Origin: Allobogoriella deserti
Lineage (GTDB): Bacteria > Actinomycetota > Actinomycetes > Actinomycetales > Actinomycetaceae
Assembly: GCF_042680605.1 (NCBI RefSeq)
Contig: NZ_JBHUEE010000010.1
Coordinates: 97,779-161,778 of the forward strand
Length of the DNA: 64,000 nt
Direction of reading: 5' to 3'
Part shown: positions 43,286 through 51,382 of the stretch, in pieces
Layout of the letters: each line of letters opens with the position of its first letter
Numbering within the stretch: the stretch's first letter is position 1
Made by a program: the position numbers and the translations under genes
Notes under the pieces: generated by a model
What the model was told of the DNA's origin: nothing
The model's input: the letters and a program-made list of their open reading frames with translations, nothing else
Database searches by the model: none

Positions 43286-45255
43286 TGGCCGGTCTCATCC
43301 GCCGTGAGGACATCGCGGCCGTACGGGAACGGGCGCGGATCGACGAGATCGTCGGCGCCTACGTGACCCTCAAGGCGGCCGGCGTCGGATCGATGAAGGG
43401 ACTGTGCCCGTTCCACGACGAACGTACCCCGTCCTTCCATGTCCGCCCGCAGCTCGGCCTGTGGCACTGCTTCGGCTGCGACGAGGGCGGCGACGTCATC
43501 TCTTTCGTGCAGAAGATCGACCACCTGCCGTTCGCCGAAGCGGTCGAGCACCTCGCGGCGAAAGTCGGGGTGCAGCTGCGCTACGAGGACGACGGCGGAC
43601 GCGCCCGCCCCCGGGAGGAACCGGGCCGGCGTCAGCGCCTCATCGAGGCGCACCGGGTGGCCGAGGAGTACTACACGGCACAGCTCGACACACCGGCGGC
43701 CGCCCCGGCACGGCAGTTCCTCGCGGAGCGCGGGTTCGACCGGCAGGCCGCCACGACATTCGGTGTCGGGTTCGCCCCGACTGGATGGGACAACCTCCTG
43801 CGGCATCTGCGCGGCCGGGGCTTCACCGAGGCCGAACTCACCGCCTCCGGCCTCGTCTCGCAGGGCAACCGCGGTATCTACGACCGCTTCCGTGGCCGCC
43901 TCGTCTGGCCGATCCGCGACATCACCGGCGAGACGGTCGGCTTCGGGGCCCGCAAGTTGATGGAGGACGACCCCGGGCCGAAGTACCTCAACACGCCCGA
44001 GACCCCGATCTACAAGAAGTCCCAGGTGCTGTACGGCCTCGATATGGCCAAGCGCGCGATCGCCAAGGAACGCAAGGTCGTCGTCGTCGAGGGGTACACC
44101 GACGTCATGGCCGCCCACCTGGCCGGCGTCGGCACCGCCGTCGCCACCTGCGGTACCGCGTTCGGGGCCGAACACATCCGCATCGTGCGGCGCCTGCTCG
44201 GCGACCGGGCGGACGCGGCCGCCGGCGTCATCTTCGCCTCGGGCGCGTCCTACGGAGGCGAGGTCATCTTCACCTTCGACGGCGACGAGGCCGGCCAGAA
44301 GGCGGCCCTTCGGGCGTTCGAGGAGGACCAGCGGTTTGCCTCCCAGACCTTCGTTGCTGTCCAACCCGATGGCCTGGACCCGTGCGACCTACGTCTGCAG
44401 CGCGGCGACGGCGCGGTGCGCGAGCTTGTCGCGGCTCGGCAGCCGTTGTTCGCCTTCGCGATCCGCTCGGTTCTGGCGCAGCTCGATCTGACGACGGCGG
44501 AGGGCCGCGTCTCCGCGTTGCGGTCGGCCGCGCCGGTGGTGGCGCGCATCCGCGACCGGGCGCTGCGCTGGGAGTACGCGCGGTCGCTGGCGGGATGGCT
44601 CGGCATGGAGGAGGTCGCGGTCCGCAGGGCGGTGCAGAGCGCGAGCCGCGCAGGCACGGAACAGCAGGGCGCGAGCGAGGAGCGGTGGGCCGCGGCGGCG
44701 CCCGGGCAGAGCGGACGCCCGCCCGCCAACGGCCAGGGCAGCGGAGGCCGGGAGGATCCCGTCGCGCGCCTGGAGCGGCAGGTGCTCGAGGTGGTGCTGC
44801 AGCTTCCGCAGCACGCGCTGGCCGCCGGGTTCGACGACCTCCCGCCCGATACCTTCACCGTGCCGGCGTTCCGCGGCGTGCACGACGCCGTCCGTGCCGC
44901 CGGCGGCACCCGTGCCTACGGCGAGCAGGTCGAGAAGATGCATGGCGCGGGCGGCGACGCCCAGGAGCGTGCCGCCACCTGGTGGGCCGAGCAGGTGCGG
45001 GAGAACGCCGTCGGGCCGGTGGCGGGCGTGGTCACGGAACTGGCTGTGGCGCCCCTGCCCGCCGACAGGGCGGACGGTCTCGCGGCCTACGCGCGCGGCG
45101 TGCTCGTGGCGCTGCTGCGCATGGGCCTGACGCGGCGCATCGCCGACGTCAAGGGCAACCTCCAGCGCACCGATCCGCAGGACCCCGCCTACAGCGAGAT
45201 CTTCACCGAGCTCATGGAGCTGGAGAACCGCCGGCGCGCCTTGACCGATCTTTGA
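43285..45255 (+). CDS. dnaG: DNA primase DnaG
   Basis: 656 residues. CHC2 zinc finger CPFHDERTPSFHV...CFGC (about residues 39-65), primase N-domain with RGIYDRFRGRLVWPIRD, Toprim VVVVEGYTDVMAAH and FTFDGDEAGQKAAL, then a helical C-terminal part that should contact the DnaB helicase. It makes RNA primers at the replication fork. The length is normal for actinobacteria. Start overlaps the dgt stop. Confidence 0.97.
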   Translation: MAGLIRREDIAAVRERARIDEIVGAYVTLKAAGVGSMKGLCPFHDERTPSFHVRPQLGLWHCFGCDEGGDVISFVQKIDHLPFAEAVEHLAAKVGVQLRYEDDGGRARPREEPGRRQRLIEAHRVAEEYYTAQLDTPAAAPARQFLAERGFDRQAATTFGVGFAPTGWDNLLRHLRGRGFTEAELTASGLVSQGNRGIYDRFRGRLVWPIRDITGETVGFGARKLMEDDPGPKYLNTPETPIYKKSQVLYGLDMAKRAIAKERKVVVVEGYTDVMAAHLAGVGTAVATCGTAFGAEHIRIVRRLLGDRADAAAGVIFASGASYGGEVIFTFDGDEAGQKAALRAFEEDQRFASQTFVAVQPDGLDPCDLRLQRGDGAVRELVAARQPLFAFAIRSVLAQLDLTTAEGRVSALRSAAPVVARIRDRALRWEYARSLAGWLGMEEVAVRRAVQSASRAGTEQQGASEERWAAAAPGQSGRPPANGQGSGGREDPVARLERQVLEVVLQLPQHALAAGFDDLPPDTFTVPAFRGVHDAVRAAGGTRAYGEQVEKMHGAGGDAQERAATWWAEQVRENAVGPVAGVVTELAVAPLPADRADGLAAYARGVLVALLRMGLTRRIADVKGNLQRTDPQDPAYSEIFTELMELENRRRALTDL

Positions 45256-45289
45256 GCTTATTGGTCAACACGTGCATCGCCGCTGGTCT

Positions 45290-45309
45290 GCGCGGTAACC
45301 GAGCCGCGC
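45290..45309 (+). terminator. Weak hairpin after dnaG
   Basis: GCGCGG and CCGCGC form a 6-bp stem with an 8-base loop, 35 bp after the dnaG stop. A second stem, TTGACC/GGTCAA (45241-45267), spans the stop codon itself. No T-tract. The rest of 45256-45447 shows no gene or RNA that I can recognise. Confidence 0.35.
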
Positions 45310-45447
45310 GAACGGTGTCGACGAGGCGGTCCCGGTGCCGTGATGCGAGATCGTGACCTGCCGCGAGGAGGCGCGCTCGGCGAATTTCTGTACCGTCGGA
45401 GACGACGACGTTCGTGTGTCCGACCGCGGACGTGAGGGGGAACGGTC

Positions 45448-46254
45448 TTGGTCCAGCGTCCGGATGCGCCAGGTCCCGGCAGGGACCGCGAGGTCGACCC
45501 TGCCCCGCACGTCGGGCAACGACCCGACGACGCCGCCGAGAACGGTGAGCACGAGGGCTCGAGCCTGGAAGAAGTGCCCGACGCCATCCGCGAGGAGGAG
45601 GACCCCGGCGAGAAGAAGGGGCGGGGCCGCAACGCGGCCCTCGGCGCGGTGATTGTCGCCGTGATCGCGGCCGGGGTGCTGTTCGGCGTCCTCAGCGGTG
45701 GCGACGGCAGCGACGCGGCGGCACCGGCCGCGGCCACCGAGCCGTCGCCGACCGCGGACGAACCTTCCGCCGTGGTACCGGTGGAGCCCGCCGGCGCCCC
45801 CGCCCAAGGGGCCGACGTGGCGCCCACCGACCAGGTGGTCCCCGTCGGAACGACCGCCCGGGTAGGCGACTTCGAGGTGACGTTCCGCGCCACGAACCCG
45901 GACGCGGCGGACGAGGTCGCCGGCGGGGATCGGACCTACGCCGATCAGCTCGGGCCGGGCGACGTGCTCGCCACGGCCGAGGTGACCGTACGCAACACCG
46001 GTGACCGCGCCCTCGATCCGGCCGTCGATCTGCTGGCCGGATTCGTCGGTGGCGACGGCCGCGAGTACGACATGCTGCGCGGCCAATTCTGCATGGCCGA
46101 GGACAGCCTGTACGACGTCGGCAACATGCCACCCGGCGGCGAGGTGACCGGGACCGTGTGCCAGGGCATGCCGGCCGAAGCCGTTGCCGCCGGCGTGTGG
46201 GTGCTCCGGCCCGCGGCGGACTACGGACAGGTGACGCACTTCGCACTCCGGTGA
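45448..46254 (+). CDS. Membrane-anchored DUF4352-like secreted domain protein
   Basis: 268 residues from TTG 45448, with GAGGGGGA at 6 bases upstream. A charged cytoplasmic N-terminus (~60 residues), one membrane helix (AALGAVIVAVIAAGVLFGVL), a Pro/Ala linker, then a beta-sandwich like DUF4352/telomeric-repeat-like immunoprotective domains (VGDFEVTFRATNPDA, ATAEVTVRNTGDRALDP, with a Cys pair QFCMAED and GTVCQGM). Function is unknown. It precedes the BcsB-like gene by about 80 bp on the same strand and could be an accessory of the glycan cluster. Confidence 0.75.
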   Translation: MVQRPDAPGPGRDREVDPAPHVGQRPDDAAENGEHEGSSLEEVPDAIREEEDPGEKKGRGRNAALGAVIVAVIAAGVLFGVLSGGDGSDAAAPAAATEPSPTADEPSAVVPVEPAGAPAQGADVAPTDQVVPVGTTARVGDFEVTFRATNPDAADEVAGGDRTYADQLGPGDVLATAEVTVRNTGDRALDPAVDLLAGFVGGDGREYDMLRGQFCMAEDSLYDVGNMPPGGEVTGTVCQGMPAEAVAAGVWVLRPAADYGQVTHFALR

Positions 46255-46335
46255 GCGCCTGGCAGCATGATGCGTTGAGATAGGGCGTGTCGCGTCGTGC
46301 GGCGACGACGGTCGTCACCGCGAAGGAGGCAGAGC

Positions 46336-48390
46336 GTGCACCGGCAACGACCAGGACCGCCCCGGGGACGACCGCGTGCGCCGCGCGTCTTCACACTCGT
46401 CGGGCTCGTGCTCGCCGCACTCCTCGTGACGCCGGGAGCTGCCGTGCCGGCCGCAGCGGCACCGGTGCTGGTGGAGGAAGGTGAGCTGGAGGCGGTCGAC
46501 GGCACGACGGACACCCTGACCGTCGACGTCCCGGACGGGGTGAGTCCGAGCAGGGTGACCGGCACCCTCGCTTCCTCCTACGAGGGCGGGACCGTCGACC
46601 TGCTCATCGGGGACGAGGTCGTCGCGAGCCACGCCGGGTCCGGCAGCCGGCCGGTGGACGTCGACGTCCCGGCGGGTTCCGTCGTCGACCGCGAGCTCGA
46701 GGTGGCGCTCCGGTACACCGTCGCCGACCCCGCGACCGAGGAGATCTGCCGCGCCCTGGAACCCACCACCGGGAGCCTGACCGACCTGGAGGTCCACTAC
46801 GAGGGAACGGAGGCACCGCCGTCGACCGTCGGCGACTTCTTCCCGGCCACCAGCCCACTGCTCGTCGCACAACTACCGGAACACCCGTCCGAGGCGCAGA
46901 TCCAGGCCGCCCTCACCGCCGTCGCGTCCCTGTCCTGGCGGTACGGCGCGCCCACGGACGTCCGGATCGGCGCCGAGGACGAGACGTTCACCGATCCGGC
47001 CGCGGGGACCCGTGCCGTCCGGTTCGTCGAAGAGCCCTCCGGCTCGGACGGCGCCGCGGCGCACATCGAGGACTCCGGCGACGTGCCGGCGCTCGTGCTC
47101 ACCGGGAACGCGGACCAGCTGCATGCGGCGGCCACGGCGTTGCGCGACCCCGCCATATCGCTCGGCAACGCCGCGTCCGTCGAGGATCTCGCCCGGTCGG
47201 CGAGCGAACGGCGCCCCGGCCTGACCCGTAGCCTCGCCGATGTCACCGGCAGCGACCGGCTCGAGTTGGCCGGCTGGGGCACCACCGAGGCCTATGTCGG
47301 CGTCCGGCAGGACCTGTTCTCGGGCCCGATCGATCACCTTGACGTCCACGTGACCGGGACGCACACCGCTGTCCCGGCCGACTCGTGGGTGCAACTCGAC
47401 CTGCTCGTCAACGACCGCCTGGTCGATTCCGTCGCGCTGCCACCGCAGTCCGAGGACCGGCCGGACGTGCGGTTCGACCTCGACGCGAACGTCGCCGCGG
47501 CGCACCTGACCGCCGAGACCGGGGTGGTCCTGAGACTGAGTGCCCTGCCGGCCGAAGGGCGCTGCGTCCGCGGTCCGGACACCCTGCCGCTGTCCGTCGA
47601 CGTCGACACCGCCGCCTCGACGGTCGAGGCCTCCCGGGGCACGAGCGTGTCCGGTTTCGACAGGTTCCCTCAAGCGTTCGCAGGGGAGCTACCCGTTGCA
47701 GTCCGGGGTGACGGCGACGAGCGGGCCGAGCGAGCGACGCGTGCCGGTGACCTCGTCAGTGCGCTGCAACGCGCCGCGGCCTACCCGGTCGACGTGACGC
47801 TCGAGGCCGCGGACGACCTGGTCGGCGGCGGTCGCAACGGGATGGTCGTCGGCGCCACGGATGAGGACGCGGAAGCGGTAGGCGCCCCGCTTCGCCTGAG
47901 CACCGTGCGCGACCTCACCCACCCCGATGCGCTCTTCTCCGTGAGCAGCACGGAGCCGTTCGCGGCCCTGCAGGCCGCCTCCGCCGACGGTCGTGACGTG
48001 CTTCTGCTCGGCGCCTGGCCGGGATCGGACGAATCTGCGGCGACCACGTCGCTGGAGCAGGAGCTGACCGGAGAGCCGATCGCCGAGAACTGGTGGGACC
48101 TCGACGGTGACGTGCTCGTCGCGACAGGCGATTCCGAGCCGTTCTCGCTCGAGAGCGGTACCGCAGGAGCGCAGAACGCCGAGGACCGCGCGCCGGAGGC
48201 CGACCGCGACGGCATGTGGTGGTGGATCGGCGGGGCACTCGTCGTCGTGCTGCTGCTCGCGGGTGCCGGCCTGCTGGCGAACCGTCGTCGGCGCCGCCGC
48301 ATCGCCGAGCTCGTCGACGCCCAGGAAGCTGCCGAACGCCACGGGGACCAGGGCGAGTCCCCGGAACAACCGGACGAGCGGACGCCATGA
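46336..48390 (+). CDS. BcsB-like exported glycan synthase subunit
   Basis: 684 residues from GTG 46336, with GAAGGAG at 7 bases upstream. A signal peptide (VFTLVGLVLAALLVTPGAAVPAAAAP) is followed by beta-sandwich and flavodoxin-like modules of the BcsB type: carbohydrate-binding-like DGVSPSRVTGTLASSY, a TALGSP/TALRDP-type region, GPIDHLDVHVTGTHTAVP and EPFAALQAA. One C-terminal membrane helix (IGGALVVVLLLAGAGLLA) and a basic tail complete it. BcsB sits outside the membrane and guides nascent cellulose from BcsA. It overlaps the synthase gene by ATGA, so a BcsA/BcsB-like pair is likely. Confidence 0.82.
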   Translation: MHRQRPGPPRGRPRAPRVFTLVGLVLAALLVTPGAAVPAAAAPVLVEEGELEAVDGTTDTLTVDVPDGVSPSRVTGTLASSYEGGTVDLLIGDEVVASHAGSGSRPVDVDVPAGSVVDRELEVALRYTVADPATEEICRALEPTTGSLTDLEVHYEGTEAPPSTVGDFFPATSPLLVAQLPEHPSEAQIQAALTAVASLSWRYGAPTDVRIGAEDETFTDPAAGTRAVRFVEEPSGSDGAAAHIEDSGDVPALVLTGNADQLHAAATALRDPAISLGNAASVEDLARSASERRPGLTRSLADVTGSDRLELAGWGTTEAYVGVRQDLFSGPIDHLDVHVTGTHTAVPADSWVQLDLLVNDRLVDSVALPPQSEDRPDVRFDLDANVAAAHLTAETGVVLRLSALPAEGRCVRGPDTLPLSVDVDTAASTVEASRGTSVSGFDRFPQAFAGELPVAVRGDGDERAERATRAGDLVSALQRAAAYPVDVTLEAADDLVGGGRNGMVVGATDEDAEAVGAPLRLSTVRDLTHPDALFSVSSTEPFAALQAASADGRDVLLLGAWPGSDESAATTSLEQELTGEPIAENWWDLDGDVLVATGDSEPFSLESGTAGAQNAEDRAPEADRDGMWWWIGGALVVVLLLAGAGLLANRRRRRRIAELVDAQEAAERHGDQGESPEQPDERTP

Positions 48391-50327
48391 GCACGACGGC
48401 GCATGCGGCGCGGATCGGCGACATCCTCGTTGACCGGGGCCTCGCGACGCCGGAGCAGATCGAGGACGCCCTCGCCCGCCAGCGGAGTGAGGGCGGCACC
48501 CTCGGTCAGCAGCTCGTCACGGCCGGTGTGCTCACGCGGCTCGAGCTCTACGGTGCCCTGGCCGACCAGTGGGACGCGCCGCTGGTCGACCTCGTCGCGG
48601 ATCCACCGCAGCGTGACCTGGTCACGCGCCAGCCCTACTCGCGGATCCTCAACCAGGGGTGGGTCGCGTGGCGCGGGGATCCGGTCGGCGAACTGACCGT
48701 GGCCACCACCGTGGCGCCGACCGAGACACTCCGGTCCCAGATCCAGGAGGAGTTCCCGCAGGCGGACGTCCGGCTCGTCACCACGACCGACTGGGATCTC
48801 TGGCGCGCCGTCGAAGCCAGCCATCGCCAGGAGTTGCTGTACCTCTCCCAGGACAAGCTGTCAGTCGACGACCCGAACGCCTCCGCGCGCTCCGGCCTCC
48901 GGCTGTGGCAGAACGCCGGCCCGATCGTGCTCATGGTCGCGCTGCTCGGGTGGATCGTGCTGCAACCGCTGACCGCTTTCGCCGCCATCCTCACCGCCGC
49001 GAATGCGATCTTCCTGCTCAGCATCGTGTTCAAGACAATCTCCGGGATTCTGGCGCCGCTGCGGGCGTACCGCCGCAACCGCGACCGGCTCTGGGAGATG
49101 CAGGAGCGGGAGCGCCGCGGACTGGATCCGCTCTGGCATCACGACCGTGACGACGCCGAGCTGCCGGTCTACACCGTGCTGATGCCGGTCTTCCACGAAG
49201 CCAACATCGTAGAGAAGCTCGTCACCAACATCGGCGCCCTCGACTACCCGAAATCGAAGCTCGACGTGCTTCTGCTGCTCGAGGAGTCCGACACCGAGAC
49301 GATCGAGCGCGCCCGGGCGATGCGTCCGCCCGCCTACGTCCGGCTCGTCGTCGTGCCTCCCGGACGACCGCAGACCAAGCCGCGGGCCTGCAACTACGGC
49401 CTGGCGTTCGCCCGCGGGGAATACGTGGTGATCTACGACGCCGAGGACCAGCCCCACCCCGACCAGCTCCGCAAGGCGGTCGCCGCATTCGACCGGGACC
49501 GGATCGAACGGGAGGTGCTCGGGCGGCGCGACCAGAAGCCGCTCGCGTGCGTCCAGGCGTCCCTGACGTATTTCAACGCCGACTACAACGTCCTCACCCG
49601 GATGTTCGCCACGGAGTATGCGCACTGGTTCGAGGCGATGCTGCCGGGGATGGACAACACGAAGATCCCGATCCCACTGGGCGGCACCTCGAACCACTTC
49701 CACACCGAACGGCTCCGCGAGCTCGGCGCCTGGGACCCGTGGAACGTCACGGAGGACGCCGACCTCGGCCTGCGCGCCTCCGTCAAGGGCTACCGGGCCT
49801 CCGTGATCGACTCCTCCACCGCCGAGGAGGCCACCTCCCGGACCGGCGCGTGGATCCGCCAACGCACGCGTTGGATCAAGGGCTACATCGTCACCTCGGC
49901 GGTCAACACCCGCCATCCCGTCCAGTTCGCGCGGCGAGTCGGCGTGCGCGGCGTGATCGGGATGATCGGCCTGATCATGGCGACGCCGCTGGCCTTCCTC
50001 TTCTACCCGATCTCGCTGGCGTTCACGGCACTGACCTACATCGGGGTGCAGTTCATCGGCCTGCCCATGCCGGCACCGGTCGTGCTCGTCAGCATCGTCA
50101 CCTTCGTCGTCGGCAACGCCGCCATGATCGTCTCCGCCTTCCTCGCCGCCACCTGGCGGTACAACTGGCGGATCGGCGCGTTCGCCGTCTTCTCCAACGT
50201 CTACTGGCTGCTGCACGGCTGGGCCGCGTGGCGTGCCCTGTTCCAGGTCCTGCGCGACCCGCACACCTGGGAGAAGACCCCGCACGGCCTGACCGAGCAG
50301 TACGAGAGCACGGTGAACGTCTCGTGA
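48387..50327 (+). CDS. GT2 glycan synthase with N-terminal MshEN (c-di-GMP-binding) domain
   Basis: 646 residues. Residues 9-32 and 38-61 are two copies of the MshEN motif (RIGDILVDRGL...ARQ and TLGQQLVTAGVL...ADQ) separated by the five-residue spacer RSEGG, as in c-di-GMP-binding GspE N-domains. Two helices (about 175-215) precede a family 2 glycosyltransferase with DAEDQPH (about 351), TEDADLGLRA (about 454) and QRTRW (about 490), the processive-synthase set. Three or four helices end the chain. It has no PilZ domain. It should polymerise a sugar at the membrane under c-di-GMP control, with the BcsB-like partner encoded upstream. Confidence 0.88.
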   Translation: MSTTAHAARIGDILVDRGLATPEQIEDALARQRSEGGTLGQQLVTAGVLTRLELYGALADQWDAPLVDLVADPPQRDLVTRQPYSRILNQGWVAWRGDPVGELTVATTVAPTETLRSQIQEEFPQADVRLVTTTDWDLWRAVEASHRQELLYLSQDKLSVDDPNASARSGLRLWQNAGPIVLMVALLGWIVLQPLTAFAAILTAANAIFLLSIVFKTISGILAPLRAYRRNRDRLWEMQERERRGLDPLWHHDRDDAELPVYTVLMPVFHEANIVEKLVTNIGALDYPKSKLDVLLLLEESDTETIERARAMRPPAYVRLVVVPPGRPQTKPRACNYGLAFARGEYVVIYDAEDQPHPDQLRKAVAAFDRDRIEREVLGRRDQKPLACVQASLTYFNADYNVLTRMFATEYAHWFEAMLPGMDNTKIPIPLGGTSNHFHTERLRELGAWDPWNVTEDADLGLRASVKGYRASVIDSSTAEEATSRTGAWIRQRTRWIKGYIVTSAVNTRHPVQFARRVGVRGVIGMIGLIMATPLAFLFYPISLAFTALTYIGVQFIGLPMPAPVVLVSIVTFVVGNAAMIVSAFLAATWRYNWRIGAFAVFSNVYWLLHGWAAWRALFQVLRDPHTWEKTPHGLTEQYESTVNVS

Positions 50328-51382
50328 GCCCTTCACCCACCGAACCGGGCCAGGCCCCTCGCGGGCCGGACCGCACCAAGATCGCCTACGTGCTGCCCAC
50401 CTACAACGAGGGCGAGAACGTCGAGGCCTTCTACGACGTCCTGGCCGGCGCGGTCGCCGAGCGTGAGGACCTGGACTTCGAGCTGATCTACATCGACGAC
50501 GGCTCCGGCGACGACTCCCTCGCCCGGCTGCGACGGCTGCGCGCCGCGGATCCACGGGTGACGATCATTGCCTTCTCACGCAACTTCGGCCATCAGATCG
50601 CCGTGACGGCCGGGATCGACCTGGCCGCCCAGGTCGGGGCGGACGCCGTCATCGTCATGGACACCGACCTGCAGGACCCACCGGCGCTGAGCCTGCGGAT
50701 GATCGAGCTGTGGGAGCAGGGCGTCCAGGTGGTCTACGCGCAGCGGCACCACCGCCAGGACACCGTCTTCAAACGCACGACGGCGAAGGCGTTCTACTAC
50801 CTGCTCGACAAGGTCACCGAGGCGCGCATCCCGCGGGACGTCGGCGACTTCCGCCTCATGGACCGCGACGTCGTCGCGGAGGTGGTCAAATACCGCGAGC
50901 ACAGCCGGTTCGTCCGCGGGATCGTCGCGAACGTCGGGTTCCGGCAAGAGCCGCTCGAGTTCGACCGCGACGCCCGCCACGCAGGCCGGACCCACTATTC
51001 GCTCGGCAAGATGCTGCGCCTGGCTTCGGACGGGCTGTTCTCCTTCTCCACCCTTCCGTTGCAGATCGCGAACGTGCTCGGCGTGGTCGTCGCGGCCGTG
51101 TCGGTGCTGGTCGGGCTGTTCACCGTGGTCGCCTACGCCTTCGACCCCTTGGGACTGCACCCCCCGGGGTGGGCGCTGCCGGCCGTCGGCATCTTCTTTC
51201 TCGGGGGCGTGCAGCTGCTGATGATCGGCATGGTGGGGGCGTACGTCGGACGGACGTACCTGGAGGTGCTGGACCGGCCGCTGTACTCCGTGGCGCGGCT
51301 GGAACGCGGTGTGCCCGGCGCCCATGACGAGGACGCCCTCGATCCGAGCTGGTCCGGCCGGGGTCACTCGATCCTGCGGTAG
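50324..51382 (+). CDS. Polyprenyl-phosphate glycosyltransferase (DPM1/GtrB/ArnC-like GT2)
   Basis: 352 residues from GTG, overlapping the synthase by GTGA. Catalytic half: IAYVLPTYNEGENVEAFYDVL, IYIDDGSGDDSL, AFSRNFGHQIAVTAGID, VIVMDTDLQDPP. Two C-terminal helices (about 250-320) anchor it. Such enzymes move a sugar onto a polyprenyl phosphate, which a GtrA-type flippase and a GT39-like membrane transferase then use outside the cell. All three types are encoded in the next 5 kb. The 3' end overlaps the convergent fusion gene by 19 bp. Confidence 0.9.
   Translation: MSPSPTEPGQAPRGPDRTKIAYVLPTYNEGENVEAFYDVLAGAVAEREDLDFELIYIDDGSGDDSLARLRRLRAADPRVTIIAFSRNFGHQIAVTAGIDLAAQVGADAVIVMDTDLQDPPALSLRMIELWEQGVQVVYAQRHHRQDTVFKRTTAKAFYYLLDKVTEARIPRDVGDFRLMDRDVVAEVVKYREHSRFVRGIVANVGFRQEPLEFDRDARHAGRTHYSLGKMLRLASDGLFSFSTLPLQIANVLGVVVAAVSVLVGLFTVVAYAFDPLGLHPPGWALPAVGIFFLGGVQLLMIGMVGAYVGRTYLEVLDRPLYSVARLERGVPGAHDEDALDPSWSGRGHSILR

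Noticed and set aside
45256..45447. tRNA or small RNA after dnaG
   Set aside because: No cloverleaf or conserved RNA pattern could be folded by eye; only two short stems.
48387..48600. True type II secretion or pilus ATPase gene at the MshEN domain
   Set aside because: No Walker motifs follow; the chain goes directly into membrane helices and a GT2 domain.
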